A DNA stretch of 64,000 nt from Lentibacillus persicus. Its GTDB lineage: Bacteria; Bacillota; Bacilli; Bacillales; Amphibacillaceae. Shown piece by piece: positions 21,400 through 31,902 of this stretch. The stretch is from contig NZ_FOMR01000003.1 in NCBI RefSeq assembly GCF_900112705.1, positions 248,001 through 312,000 of the forward strand, given 5' to 3'. The translations under genes and the position numbers were made by a program. Position 1 is the stretch's first letter, and each line of letters starts with the position of its first letter. A model generated the notes under the pieces. The model had not been told where the DNA came from. It was given only the letters and a program-made list of their open reading frames with translations, and searched no databases.

Positions 21400-22275
21400 T
21401 TGCGTATTGACGTATTTCAGCTGGTGCCGGGCTGTGTATTGTTAAACGATATAATCGGCAAAACAAATAAAGTAATCATCCCGAAAAACACGATATTAAC
21501 CGAGGAACATATCACTGTTATACATAAATTTCTGGTTAAAACCATTGATGTCTCAGAGAAATTGGCTGATGGCACACTTTTTCAGCCTGACATTAACCGT
21601 CACCCTGAAGAAAATCCCACAATGGAAAGTGCCCTTCCTGAATCATTTAAATATCAATACCGAAAGACAGTGCTGGTCTATGAAAAACTTTTTAAAAACT
21701 GGCAGAATGGCGCTCCATTTGATATTGCCCACGTTCGTCAGTTATTTATACCTCTGTTGGAAATGACAGAAAATATGAGCCAATCTGTTTTTACACTTTA
21801 TCAGCAATCTGAAAAAGATATATTTCATCGAAGCGTCTCACTGGGCGTTTTATCGGCCTTTTTGGCGAGACAAATGGGTTATCGAAAAGGTGAATGGGTT
21901 CAAGCCGGCTTGGCAGGCGCCTTATGTGATTGTGGCCTTTCAAAGCTGGATGAGGGGGCTGAAAACCACCCTGTCTATTCATACCGGATGATCGAAAAAG
22001 CCCCTGTTCTTACAGCAGCAGTCAAACTGGCAGTTCTGCAGCATCATGAACGATTGGATGGCTCCGGCTACCCGCTTGGCTTAACAGGCGAAAAAATTCA
22101 TAACTTTTCACGAATTGCAGCGCTTTGTGACGAATACTTAAAGGCGGTATTTGAGAATGATCAGCCGCTTTCTAAATTTGTTGAATCCTTGCAAAATGAA
22201 CGGTCAGCGAAATTTGATGAATCTGCTGTCAAGATGCTTGCTGCCAATCTGACAAAATTCAGCAGTTCGCCTTAG
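21400..22275 (+). CDS. Degenerate HD-GYP domain protein
   Basis: About 291 residues. The N-terminal region (MRIDVFQLVPGCVLLNDIIGKTNKVIIPKNTILTEEH) is the usual lead-in of Bacillaceae HD-GYP proteins. The GYP half of the domain, HHERLDGSGYPLGL followed by FSRIAALCDEY, is intact. Where an active enzyme has HDIGK, this protein reads CDCGL (ALCDCGLSKLDE), so the metal-binding histidine of the HD pair is lost. HD-GYP enzymes hydrolyse cyclic di-GMP; here binding without hydrolysis, or another role, is more likely. TTG at 21400 is chosen because AAGGGGGG precedes it; upstream in-frame codons lie in the repeat element. It is convergent with yaaC. Confidence 0.85.
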   Translation: MRIDVFQLVPGCVLLNDIIGKTNKVIIPKNTILTEEHITVIHKFLVKTIDVSEKLADGTLFQPDINRHPEENPTMESALPESFKYQYRKTVLVYEKLFKNWQNGAPFDIAHVRQLFIPLLEMTENMSQSVFTLYQQSEKDIFHRSVSLGVLSAFLARQMGYRKGEWVQAGLAGALCDCGLSKLDEGAENHPVYSYRMIEKAPVLTAAVKLAVLQHHERLDGSGYPLGLTGEKIHNFSRIAALCDEYLKAVFENDQPLSKFVESLQNERSAKFDESAVKMLAANLTKFSSSP

Positions 22276-23225
22276 TATTTTTGAAGAAGAAGATTTTCCA
22301 CGAGGATTGGAATCTTTTCACACGTGATGTTTAAAAAAGCATTAATAAACGGATAATCCGCGTCCGGCTTAGCTGTCAGCAGTTCCCCCCACCATTCGGA
22401 TTCGTAGCGGCACAGCATGCTGAGATTATATAAAAGCAAATAGTGAACCATAATCTCAGAAATTGGAAAAAAATTTTCGCGGTGCATGGGAAAATAAATA
22501 TCACTGCTTGCCGACGCAGTGAAAAACGGGCTGTTATGAGCGGGCTTGAATGGCGCATCCAAATCAAGCGTGATGCTCGATTCTGATATTTCCGAACGCT
22601 GTATAGCCGGCAAATAAGGTTTAATACGTTTAATAAAAGCGTTGGCTGTTAAGTGATAGCCGTCGAGTATTGATCCAGGAAACGCTATTTGTGTCGTACC
22701 GATGCGACCGATAGCAGCCATTTTATCTTGCCGGTTGAACTTAAAAAGGGATGTCATCTCCGGTATTAAAGACAGCAGCCGTTCCATTTTAATTTTTTCA
22801 AACGGTGACTCCTTAATGGCGAATAAATAATGGGTGAAATAAGGATAAAGACCGTGATGCTGGATTTTCACTTCATCGTTTAAAAACGTATAATCTTTCT
22901 TTTTGCGTTTTCTGCTGGAAACACCATGAGCTAAGACTGCAGTTGATTCCGGATAATTAGGTCTGACAGTTAACAGCGCCCCCTTCAACAGATGCACCAT
23001 CCCATAAAAAAACAGCATTGGCTGAAGCAGTGTTTCCATTCTTTTGCCATTCTCGTAAAAGCGGACACCATGATCCAAATAGTGAATAAATGACTGGCTG
23101 TTCTCAAAGCTTTTGAACGTGGCATTTATACCATTAATGTTTTTATAGCAATCATTTAAATACTGCTGTGCGGTTTGCTGTGACTGAAGATAAGTATAAA
23201 ATCTCTTTTCAGTTTGATCTCCCAT
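22272..23225 (-). CDS. yaaC: YaaC family protein
   Basis: 317 residues. Position between gyrA and guaB, leftward orientation and length agree with B. subtilis YaaC (about 315 residues). The sequence is rich in aromatic residues and histidine and shows no membrane segment, signal peptide or known catalytic motif. Conserved-looking segments include LQPMLFFYGMVHLLKGALL and MVHYLLLYNLSMLCRYESEWWGEL. Function is unknown. ATG at 23225 follows GAGGAG. Its end overlaps the convergent HD-GYP gene by 4 nt. Confidence 0.85.
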   Translation of the reverse strand: MGDQTEKRFYTYLQSQQTAQQYLNDCYKNINGINATFKSFENSQSFIHYLDHGVRFYENGKRMETLLQPMLFFYGMVHLLKGALLTVRPNYPESTAVLAHGVSSRKRKKKDYTFLNDEVKIQHHGLYPYFTHYLFAIKESPFEKIKMERLLSLIPEMTSLFKFNRQDKMAAIGRIGTTQIAFPGSILDGYHLTANAFIKRIKPYLPAIQRSEISESSITLDLDAPFKPAHNSPFFTASASSDIYFPMHRENFFPISEIMVHYLLLYNLSMLCRYESEWWGELLTAKPDADYPFINAFLNITCEKIPILVENLLLQKY

Positions 23226-23291
23226 AAAGGCTCCTCATTTTGTACAGAATTTTCCCAATAGAATTTCTTTTATGATGTGTTTGTTATTGTA

Positions 23292-23320
23292 TTGAAAAAG
23301 CTGTTTCGTTGGCGTATTGT
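23292..23320 (+). promoter_or_regulatory. Putative sigma-A promoter of guaB
   Basis: TTGAAA, a 17-nt spacer and TATTGT, 85 nt before the guaB start. No purine riboswitch is recognisable in the leader. Confidence 0.55.
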
Positions 23321-23401
23321 AAATAACAATAGAAAGACATGTATAGTTTGACCAGCTTTTAATAGATTACACATTCTGCAATAATTTAAATGGGAGGATG
23401 A

Positions 23402-24871
<1,470 letters not shown>

Positions 24872-24927
24872 GGTCAAGCTGGCTGTCCATTGGTGGCATT
24901 ATAGTCAATCGTACCTATGAAAGAATT

Positions 24928-24959
24928 AATAGATAGGGCTTTTCCCTGTCTATTTTTTC
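24928..24959 (+). terminator. Terminator of guaB
   Basis: AATAGATAGGG pairs with CCCTGTCTATT and is followed by a run of T, 57 nt past the stop. Confidence 0.88.
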
Positions 24960-25069
24960 TCTGTCTTTTATGATAAAATATTTAAGGTGTAAAAAAATAA
25001 TATAAGTATTATTGTAAAATCTGATATAAAGACAATCGTCTTTTCATTTACAGGGTGGAGGTAGAGAAA

Positions 25070-26416
25070 GTGAGATACAACTTAAAGAAAATCGTGCCGC
25101 TATTACTTGTTACAGTGGTAATGCTGTCAGCCATTGCAATTCAGCCCAGTTCCGTAAATGCTGCAGAACCGTTAGATATTGAGGCTGAATCGGCTATACT
25201 GGTTGATAATGAAACAGGAAAAATCGTTTACGCGAAAAACCCTGACATGGCACTGCCTCCAGCTAGTATGACCAAAATAATGACTGAATATCTTGTACAT
25301 GAAGCTATTGAGGAAGGTCAAATCAGCTGGGATACGACAACACAGATCAGTGACTATGCCTACAGCATCTCTGCGGATACATCATCTTCGGGGGTAGGTT
25401 TAGAACAAAATAAAGACTATACCGTTAAAGAATTATATGACGCCATGGCAATCAATTCGGACAATGCCACAAGTATTGCGTTAGCTGAGCTTATTGCAGG
25501 GTCTGAAGGCGAATTTGTCAAGATGATGAACGCCAAAGCAGAAGAAATGGGCATGACCGATACAGAATTTGTCAATTCCACCGGTCTTGCAAATTCATCA
25601 CTCGGTGACAACGTGCCGGAGGGGACTGACCCCAACGCTAATAATTTGATGTCAGCCCGTTCATCCGCTCTTTTGGCGTACCGTTTAATCAACGATTACC
25701 CGGAAGCACTCGATGTAACCAAAATTCCGTCGGCTGAATTTGAAGGCGAAACAATCACGAACTGGAACTGGATGTTGAAACACGGTGAAGAATCCAGTTC
25801 ACTCCAGCAATTCCATTATGAAGGCATGGACGGACTGAAAACCGGTCATACAGACCTTGCAAAATATGGTTTTACCGGAACAGCTGAGCGCGACGGGAAC
25901 CGTTTTATATCTGTTGTTATGAAAGCAGAAAGTATGGAAGCACGTTTTCAGGAAACCGCCAAGCTATTGGATTATGGCTTCAATCAATTTGAAAACCAGG
26001 AAATCTTCCCGGCAGGTTATCAGCTGGAAGATAAGTCATCAATTCCTGTCTTAAAAGGTAAAGAAGACAGCGTTCAAGTTGCCACAGATAAAGCTTTTAC
26101 CGCACCGGTTAGAGGTGAACAGGCAGACAATTACGGTGTGGAATATCAATTCAGTGAAGATGCAGTGAATGAGGATGGCGAAATCACTGCCCCGATTGAG
26201 AAAGGTGAAAAAGTCGGCACTGCCGAGGTGACTTATAATGGTGACGATGACGGTTATGGCTATATAATGCCTGATAAGAATCCTAAACAAATTAATTTGG
26301 TGACACAGAGTGCCGTTGAAAAAGATAATTGGTTTATGCTGACCCTTGGGGCAATTGGGAACTTTTTCACAGACATTTTCAGTACAGTCGTTGATACAGT
26401 AAAAGGCTGGTTTTAA
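25070..26416 (+). CDS. dacA: D-alanyl-D-alanine carboxypeptidase (PBP5-like)
   Basis: A 448-residue membrane-bound low-molecular-weight penicillin-binding protein that trims the terminal D-Ala of peptidoglycan pentapeptides. It has a signal peptide with cleavage near VNAAEP (about residue 31) and the three serine-transferase motifs: SMTK (66-69), SDN and KTG (GLKTGHTD). A C-terminal beta domain and an amphipathic anchoring helix (FMLTLGAIGNFFTDIFSTVVD) complete the PBP5 architecture. GTG at 25070 is taken as start because GGAGGTAGAG precedes it; the open frame begins 5 codons earlier, within that site. Confidence 0.97.
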   Translation: MRYNLKKIVPLLLVTVVMLSAIAIQPSSVNAAEPLDIEAESAILVDNETGKIVYAKNPDMALPPASMTKIMTEYLVHEAIEEGQISWDTTTQISDYAYSISADTSSSGVGLEQNKDYTVKELYDAMAINSDNATSIALAELIAGSEGEFVKMMNAKAEEMGMTDTEFVNSTGLANSSLGDNVPEGTDPNANNLMSARSSALLAYRLINDYPEALDVTKIPSAEFEGETITNWNWMLKHGEESSSLQQFHYEGMDGLKTGHTDLAKYGFTGTAERDGNRFISVVMKAESMEARFQETAKLLDYGFNQFENQEIFPAGYQLEDKSSIPVLKGKEDSVQVATDKAFTAPVRGEQADNYGVEYQFSEDAVNEDGEITAPIEKGEKVGTAEVTYNGDDDGYGYIMPDKNPKQINLVTQSAVEKDNWFMLTLGAIGNFFTDIFSTVVDTVKGWF

Positions 26417-26477
26417 TAACAATTCATGCAAGCTTGCAATTTAAAATATACTGCTAACAATATATAGGGGGAAAAAC

Positions 26478-27362
26478 ATGGGAAATACAGGAACAGAACG
26501 CGTTAAACGTGGAATGGCGGAAATGCAGAAAGGCGGCGTCATTATGGACGTTGTCAACGCAGAACAAGCAAAAATAGCTGAAGAAGCCGGCGCAGTGGCC
26601 GTTATGGCGCTTGAGCGGGTGCCTTCAGATATTCGAGCGGCCGGCGGTGTAGCCCGTATGGCGAGCCCGGAAATCACTGAAGAGGTCATGAATGCCGTCT
26701 CAATTCCCGTTATGGCCAAAGGACGTATCGGGCACATCGTAGAAGCGCGTGTGCTGGAATCGATGGGTGTTGATTATATTGATGAAAGTGAAGTATTAAC
26801 CCCGGCTGACGAGGAATATCATTTGAAAAAATCGGATTATACAGTACCGTTTGTGTGCGGCTGCCGTAACCTTGGAGAAGCAGCACGCCGTATCGGTGAA
26901 GGTGCCTCGATGCTTCGTACGAAAGGTGAACCAGGTACTGGCAATATTGTCGAAGCTGTCCGGCATATGCGCCAGGTTCAGTCTGAAATCAGAAAACTGA
27001 CATCGATGTCAGACGATGAAGTTATGACGTTCGCCAAAGAGATCGGTGCGCCATATGAATTGCTCCTGGAAATTAAAGAAGAAGGCCGCTTGCCGGTGGT
27101 TAACTTTGCAGCAGGCGGTGTGGCAACACCGGCTGATGCCGCGTTAATGATGGAGCTTGGCGCTGACGGTGTATTCGTCGGATCGGGTATTTTTAAATCA
27201 AACAACCCGGCGAAGTATGCTAAAGCAATTGTTGAAGCAACAACCCATTATACGGATTATAAGCTGATTGGAGAGCTTTCCAAAGATCTTGGCACAGCCA
27301 TGAAAGGGATTGAAATTGGCACGTTGGAAGGACAAGACCGCATGCAGGACCGCAGTGAATAG
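26478..27362 (+). CDS. pdxS: Pyridoxal 5'-phosphate synthase lyase subunit PdxS
   Basis: A 294-residue barrel enzyme that makes PLP from ribose 5-phosphate, glyceraldehyde 3-phosphate and ammonia supplied by PdxT. The lysine of VMAKGRIGH (about residue 81) forms the sugar imine and the second catalytic lysine is in [13 protein letters not shown]. subtilis has MAKARIGH, so there is an Ala-to-Gly change next to the active lysine region. ATG at 26478 follows GGGGGAAA. A 12-bp palindrome TGCAAGCTTGCA (26427-26438) lies in the leader, but no known regulator can be assigned. Confidence 0.98.
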   Translation: MGNTGTERVKRGMAEMQKGGVIMDVVNAEQAKIAEEAGAVAVMALERVPSDIRAAGGVARMASPEITEEVMNAVSIPVMAKGRIGHIVEARVLESMGVDYIDESEVLTPADEEYHLKKSDYTVPFVCGCRNLGEAARRIGEGASMLRTKGEPGTGNIVEAVRHMRQVQSEIRKLTSMSDDEVMTFAKEIGAPYELLLEIKEEGRLPVVNFAAGGVATPADAALMMELGADGVFVGSGIFKSNNPAKYAKAIVEATTHYTDYKLIGELSKDLGTAMKGIEIGTLEGQDRMQDRSE

Positions 27363-27379
27363 AAAGCAGGGTGACTGAT

Positions 27380-27970
27380 ATGAACACAATTGGTGTACTG
27401 GCATTACAAGGTGCGGTACGTGAGCATATACGTGCAGTGGAGGAAACTGGCGCAGTCGCGCTTGAGATTAAACGTAAAGAACAGCTTGAAGCGATCGATG
27501 GTTTGATTTTGCCCGGTGGCGAAAGCACAACGATGCGACGGCTGATTGACAACTATGATTTTTTTGAAGCGATTCAGACTTTCGGCAAGCAAGGAAAGCC
27601 TGTTTTTGGCACTTGTGCCGGTCTGATTTTAATGGCAAATGAAATAGAAGGACAGAATGATGCACATTTAGGTTTGATGGACATGAAAGTTGCACGCAAT
27701 GCTTTTGGCCGTCAGGTGGCAAGTTTTGAAGCAAGTCTGGATGTGACCTGTTTCGGTGAAGTGTTTAATGCTGTATTTATACGTGCCCCTTATATACTTG
27801 AGTCAGCGCCGAATGTGGAAGTGCTTGCAACCTATCAAAACAAAGCTGTAGCAGCTAAACAAGGCCATTATTTGTGTACGGCTTTTCATCCCGAACTGAC
27901 AGACGACAACCGTTTTATTGAATATTTTGCGCAGATGGTGGAACAATCAAAACAGACACTTGCATCATAA
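27380..27970 (+). CDS. pdxT: Pyridoxal 5'-phosphate synthase glutaminase subunit PdxT
   Basis: A 196-residue class I glutamine amidotransferase feeding ammonia to PdxS. The nucleophile is in [10 protein letters not shown] (about residue 78) and the His/Glu pair in FHPEL near residue 170. The substrate-contact segment [12 protein letters not shown] is intact. ATG at 27380 is preferred to GTG at 27371 because CAGGGTGA lies 6 nt before the ATG. It is 17 nt downstream of pdxS, the usual operon. Confidence 0.97.
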   Translation: MNTIGVLALQGAVREHIRAVEETGAVALEIKRKEQLEAIDGLILPGGESTTMRRLIDNYDFFEAIQTFGKQGKPVFGTCAGLILMANEIEGQNDAHLGLMDMKVARNAFGRQVASFEASLDVTCFGEVFNAVFIRAPYILESAPNVEVLATYQNKAVAAKQGHYLCTAFHPELTDDNRFIEYFAQMVEQSKQTLAS

Positions 27971-28013
27971 AGCGAAATCCGATAATATTAACATTAATAA
28001 ATTGCAACAGTCG

Positions 28014-28246
28014 TGAAAGGAATTAGTAACGTGCATGCTTTTTTCAGAGAGTCGGTGGCAGGTGAGAACCGGTATAAGCAGCATGTGAATCCATCCTTGA
28101 ACTGGTTTGCTGAAATGCAATAGGCAGGCCCGGCTAGACGCCGTTATCGTACTCAAGCCGGAAGCGGGTTTTTCCGCTTCAACAAGGGTGGCAACGCGGG
28201 AAAAATGCTCTCGTCCCTGATTATTGATCAGGGGCGGGAGTTTTTT
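28014..28246 (+). ncRNA. T-box leader of serS
   Basis: A tRNA-sensing leader. The T-box sequence is AAGGGTGGCAACGCGGG at 28184-28200. The specifier context GTGAA-TCC-ATCC (28085 onward) gives the serine codon UCC. A terminator with arms CCTGAT and ATCAGG, a GC-rich lower stem and a T-run ends at 28246. Uncharged tRNA-Ser should stabilise the antiterminator and induce serS. It fills most of the 342-nt gap before serS. Confidence 0.93.
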
Positions 28247-28312
28247 ATGTGAAAGTATCTAGCTTCAATCGGGAAAAACTCACAGCACAAAATTATAAAG
28301 GAGGAATCCAGC

Positions 28313-29590
28313 ATGCTGGACATGAAATACTTACGGAATAACTTTGCAGACGTAAAAGAAAAACTGGCTTACCGCGGTGAAGACTTGTCAGAACTGGAAC
28401 GATTCGGTGAATTGGATGAAAGGCGCCGAACGCTAATTTCCGAAACAGAAACATTAAAAGCTGAACGGAATGAGGCATCGAAACAAATATCTGTTTTAAA
28501 GAAAGAAAAAAAAGATGCAGAGCCGGCGATTAAGGAAATGCGGGAAGTCGGAGCAAAAATTAAAGCGTTTGATTCAGAGCTGAAAGAAATTGAAGAAACG
28601 CTGGAGACCATTATGCTCTCGATACCAAATATACCGCACGAAAGCGTCCCAATCGGGGAGGACGAGGATGATAATGTGGTGGCCCGTGAGTGGGGCGAAT
28701 TGCCAACATTTAAGTTTGAAGAAAAGCCACATTGGGATATAGCAGCTGATTTGGACATTATTGATTTTGAACGGGCAGCCAAAGTTACCGGAAGCCGCTT
28801 CGTATTTTACAAAGGACTTGGGACGCGGCTGGAAAGGGCATTAATCAGTTTTATGATGGATCTGCATGCTGATGAACATGGCTATACGGAGATGATGCCT
28901 CCACAAATTGTAAACCGCACAAGTTTGACGGGCACGGGTCAGCTGCCTAAGTTTGAAGAAGATGTTTTTAAGCTTGAAGAGTGGGATTACTTTTTGATCC
29001 CAACGGCTGAAGTTCCGGTTACGAATTTTCACCGTGATGAAATTCTTGATACGGACGCATTGCCGAAAAAATATGCTGCTTACAGTGCCAATTTTCGTTC
29101 GGAGGCTGGTTCTGCAGGACGTGATACGCGTGGTTTAATACGGCAGCATCAATTTAACAAAGTTGAACTCGTCCACTTTACGAAACCTGAAGATTCTTAT
29201 GACACGCTGGAAACACTGACAGGCGATGCTGAAACAGTTCTCAAGCGCCTGAACCTTCCATACCGGGTTATGAGTATGTGTACCGGTGATCTTGGTTTCA
29301 CAGCTGCCAAAAAATATGATATAGAAGTGTGGATTCCAAGCCAGGAGACGTATCGGGAAATTTCGTCGTGTTCCAATTTTGAAGATTTCCAGGCAAGACG
29401 TGCGGGTATTCGTTTCCGTCGTGAATCAACCGGCAAACCAGAGTTTGTGCATACGTTAAATGGCTCAGGACTTGCTGTTGGGCGGACGGTTGCAGCTATT
29501 CTGGAGAATTACCAGCTAGAAGACGGTTCGGTCGTTATCCCGGAAGTTCTGCGGCCTTATATGGGTGGAAAAGAGATGCTAACGGCTTAA
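28313..29590 (+). CDS. serS: Seryl-tRNA synthetase
   Basis: A 425-residue class II synthetase. The N-terminal long coiled-coil arm (about residues 30-105) contacts the long variable arm of tRNA-Ser. Motif 2 ([27 protein letters not shown]) and motif 3 ([19 protein letters not shown]) of the catalytic core are complete. ATG at 28313 follows GGAGGAAT. It is controlled by the upstream T-box, and a tRNA-Ser gene lies 0.6 kb downstream. Confidence 0.99.
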   Translation: MLDMKYLRNNFADVKEKLAYRGEDLSELERFGELDERRRTLISETETLKAERNEASKQISVLKKEKKDAEPAIKEMREVGAKIKAFDSELKEIEETLETIMLSIPNIPHESVPIGEDEDDNVVAREWGELPTFKFEEKPHWDIAADLDIIDFERAAKVTGSRFVFYKGLGTRLERALISFMMDLHADEHGYTEMMPPQIVNRTSLTGTGQLPKFEEDVFKLEEWDYFLIPTAEVPVTNFHRDEILDTDALPKKYAAYSANFRSEAGSAGRDTRGLIRQHQFNKVELVHFTKPEDSYDTLETLTGDAETVLKRLNLPYRVMSMCTGDLGFTAAKKYDIEVWIPSQETYREISSCSNFEDFQARRAGIRFRRESTGKPEFVHTLNGSGLAVGRTVAAILENYQLEDGSVVIPEVLRPYMGGKEMLTA

Positions 29591-29663
29591 GGCAAATGAA
29601 AAAGACCGGATGAGAACCTAGTGGATTTCATTACCTATCGCAACTCTTAAAAATGTAAGCAAA

Positions 29664-29706
29664 AATGACTGTCAAAATGAAGGTTGATTTGATAGTCATT
29701 TTTTAT
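29664..29706 (+). terminator. Terminator of serS
   Basis: AAAATGACTGTCAAA pairs with TTTGATAGTCATTTT (bulged) and ends in T-runs. The stretch from here to 29994 is AT-rich and shows nothing else except a possible extended -10 (TGG-TAAAAT, -10 at 29907-29912) for the small ORF at 29995. Confidence 0.8.
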
Positions 29707-29994
29707 ATATGAAGGGGGTTTTATGTAAAAATAGAGGTAAATTTGTATGGCAAATGCATCCCAATTCACATGCATACAATAGCTATTGTACCCATATATT
29801 TTCTGTTACAAATTAGTATGTAATTTGTTGTGCATTTTTGATGGAAAAATCATCAAATTAAACGTTATTTGTTTACTGACTTTTAGTGTATTCTGAATAT
29901 TTATGGTAAAATATATGTAATACAGTTAATTAGATAGAGAACATATTAGAAGCTGTCTATCTTGCCTGTATTAGTTAATTAAAGGAGAGATAAA

Positions 29995-30084
29995 ATGGTT
30001 GAAATATTAATGTTAGTTGCTGCAGTTACTTCCTGTATAGCAGTTGGTTTTTTATTTAGTGACAAAAAAGAAAAAAATAAATGA
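29995..30084 (+). CDS. Putative 29-residue single-span membrane peptide
   Basis: MVEILMLVAAVTSCIAVGFL followed by FSDKKEKNK: one hydrophobic span (residues 3-21) with a short basic C-terminal tail. The evidence that it is a gene is the ribosome binding site AAAGGAGAG 5 nt before the ATG, a possible extended -10 about 85 nt upstream and a plausible membrane topology. No homologue is recognised. It lies between the serS terminator and tRNA-Ser. Chance cannot be excluded at this length. Confidence 0.5.
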   Translation: MVEILMLVAAVTSCIAVGFLFSDKKEKNK

Positions 30085-30153
30085 AACAATGTTGCTAAGA
30101 CTATTGTTGACATCTGTAACCAGACATGTTAAATTTATTTTTGTCGTCAACAT

Positions 30154-30246
30154 GGAGGTATACCCAAGTCTGGCTGAAGGGATCGGTCTTGAAAACCGAC
30201 AGGCGGGTCAAACCGCGCGGGGGTTCGAATCCCTCTACCTCCTCCA
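30154..30246 (+). tRNA. trnS-Ser: tRNA-Ser (anticodon UGA)
   Basis: A 93-nt class II tRNA with acceptor stem GGAGGTA/TACCTCC, anticodon loop CTTGAAA (anticodon TGA), a long variable arm (GGCGGGTCAAACCGCGC), a GTTCGAATC T loop and an encoded CCA. The discriminator base is T, whereas G is usual for tRNA-Ser. It reads UCA and other UCN codons. Confidence 0.96.
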
Positions 30247-30287
30247 TACATTTTAATTCGCATAAATTGGAGATATTAGGAAAGCGC

Positions 30288-30318
30288 CAAAACCGTTACA
30301 TTTGTAGCGGTTTTTTTA
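30288..30318 (+). terminator. Terminator downstream of tRNA-Ser
   Basis: AAAACCGTTAC pairs with GTAGCGGTTTT and is followed by a T-run, 42 nt past the tRNA. Confidence 0.85.
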
Positions 30319-30380
30319 TTATACAATGAATGTTACATACGTTATTAAATGGCAAATCTGTTATATTTAGTTGATTAACC

Positions 30381-30409
30381 TGTAATAAATGACATTAAGA
30401 TTCGTCTAA
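30381..30409 (+). promoter_or_regulatory. ECF-type promoter of the sigma factor operon
   Basis: TGTAAT, a 16-nt spacer and CGTCTAA, 36 nt before the sigma factor gene. This resembles SigX/SigM-type promoters of Bacillus (TGTAAC or TGAAAC with CGTC) and suggests autoregulation. Confidence 0.75.
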
Positions 30410-30444
30410 TAAGTAAGAAATGCCTGAGAAGAGGAGGCTGCTTA

Positions 30445-30951
30445 ATGGATGAGGAACTAATTACAGATTGGTTTGATGCCTATGCTGATGATATTTACAG
30501 ATTTCTTATCTACTATATGTCCACGACTGATGTGGAAGATATCGTTCAGGAAGTTTTTATAAAAGCCATCGACCGTTATGACTCATTTAAAGGTAATTCA
30601 AGTCCCAAAACATGGCTGATATCCATTGCCCGCAATTTGGCTATTGATGAAGCCCGGAAGCGGAAACGGAAAGATTGGCGCAAGTTGATTAAAACGTATG
30701 AGTATAAAACCGAAGCATCCCCGGAAGAAGACCAATTAGTCACGGAAACACGAACACAAATACACCAGGCAATCTCAACATTGAAGCAAGATTACCGGGA
30801 TGTCGTCATTCTGCGGGGAATTGAAGAAATGACGGTGGCTGAAACGGCCAATATTTTAAAATGGCCGGATACGAAAGTACGCGTCACATTTCATCGTGCA
30901 TTAAAAGCTTTAAAAACGAAAATAGAGGAGGGCGGTTATGAATTACAATGA
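30445..30951 (+). CDS. ECF-family RNA polymerase sigma factor
   Basis: A 168-residue group 4 sigma factor. Region 2 contains DVEDIVQEVFIKAIDRYDSFKGNSSPKTWLISIARNLAIDEARK (about residues 30-73), which binds core polymerase and the -10 element. Region 4 is a helix-turn-helix (MTVAETANILKWPDTKVRVTFHRALKAL, about 132-159) reading the -35. It most resembles SigX/SigM-type envelope-stress sigma factors of bacilli, but a one-to-one assignment is not safe. ATG at 30445 follows GAGGAGG. It overlaps its putative anti-sigma gene by 14 nt and is preceded by an ECF-type promoter. Confidence 0.93.
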   Translation: MDEELITDWFDAYADDIYRFLIYYMSTTDVEDIVQEVFIKAIDRYDSFKGNSSPKTWLISIARNLAIDEARKRKRKDWRKLIKTYEYKTEASPEEDQLVTETRTQIHQAISTLKQDYRDVVILRGIEEMTVAETANILKWPDTKVRVTFHRALKALKTKIEEGGYELQ

Positions 30952-31774
30952 CGAGGAATTGCAAAAGGAGTTAAAAAAATTGAAATCATCTCATTCATTA
31001 AACCCTCAATCAAAAGAATCGATGAAAACGGCCATTCAGAAACAAGCGAAAAAGAAGCGTGCACGGTCGAAGCTAAAGCGCTCTGCAATTTGGTTTTCCA
31101 CGGCGGCTGCATTGATGATAGGTGCTGGTCTGCTGTTTAATACACTTAATAGCTCGCAGTCGGTTATGCCGTTTGAGGATCATAATCAGACCGAATATAA
31201 CGACACTTCTGAGGAACAAAAAGAGATACCCGCCGAAAGTGGTGAAGATGAAGGTACGGAAGAGTCAACGGCACCTATGTCAGATCCTGAGACCGCTCAA
31301 TCCTTGACGGTAAATGAAGAAGGCACCGAAACCGGGACAATTATGCTTGAAGGCATGGAAGAAGAGACAACGTTTACCAATTATACGCTCGAACCTTATG
31401 GTATTAAGTATCAACTGACTGAACTCTTCAGCAGTTATGATGTAAACAATCAGACTGTAACGCATTATAATGATGCCAACAGCGTGTCAATGAAATTGGA
31501 AGTGGTGGAAGATGCCAACTTGGATGATGTGGTTTCTGAAGTTCAATCCGAGTATAGCGATGTTGCGAGTGAGACGGGGACACCAGCTGAGACGCCGCCT
31601 GGGGAAGAAAATCCGTTCCGTGGCGTCGGTCAGCACTTTTCACAGTCCCCTCAAGGTTATTATATCTATCAAATTGATGAAAACGTGCTCGTTATCCAAT
31701 ACGAGTATCCACTCGAAGCCGGGGATGGTATGGGACCACGTCTGCTGGCACTTCGTGAATCGCTCACACATTAA
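30938..31774 (+). CDS. Putative membrane-bound anti-sigma factor
   Basis: 278 residues: a basic cytosolic N terminus (about 1-48), one transmembrane span (SAIWFSTAAALMIGAGLLF, about 49-67) and a long acidic extracellular part containing a Glu/Asp/Ser/Thr-rich linker and a folded C-terminal region. This is the layout of RsiX/RsiM-type anti-sigma factors, which hold the cognate ECF sigma factor at the membrane until envelope stress. The call rests on the 14-nt overlap with the sigma gene and on topology; no zinc-binding HxxxCxxC motif is present. The start has a ribosome binding site (GAGGGCGG). Confidence 0.8.
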   Translation: MNYNDEELQKELKKLKSSHSLNPQSKESMKTAIQKQAKKKRARSKLKRSAIWFSTAAALMIGAGLLFNTLNSSQSVMPFEDHNQTEYNDTSEEQKEIPAESGEDEGTEESTAPMSDPETAQSLTVNEEGTETGTIMLEGMEEETTFTNYTLEPYGIKYQLTELFSSYDVNNQTVTHYNDANSVSMKLEVVEDANLDDVVSEVQSEYSDVASETGTPAETPPGEENPFRGVGQHFSQSPQGYYIYQIDENVLVIQYEYPLEAGDGMGPRLLALRESLTH

Positions 31775-31787
31775 TGAATCTCTTATC

Positions 31788-31826
31788 AGGCTTTCGCCAA
31801 AAACTTGGGTGAAGGCCTCATTTTCA
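31788..31826 (+). terminator. Putative terminator of the sigma/anti-sigma operon
   Basis: AGGCTTTCGCC pairs imperfectly with GGGTGAAGGCCT and is followed by ATTTT. Confidence 0.6.
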
Positions 31827-31827
31827 C

Positions 31828-31856
31828 TTGACAATTGAAGCTTTAACAGGTATATT
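31828..31856 (+). promoter_or_regulatory. Sigma-A promoter of the proC T-box leader
   Basis: TTGACA, a 17-nt spacer and TATATT, about 45 nt upstream of the T-box leader. Confidence 0.8.
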
Positions 31857-31902
31857 ACTTAAAAATAGTAATGCACACGACAGCTAATTATATAAAATAA
31901 AA

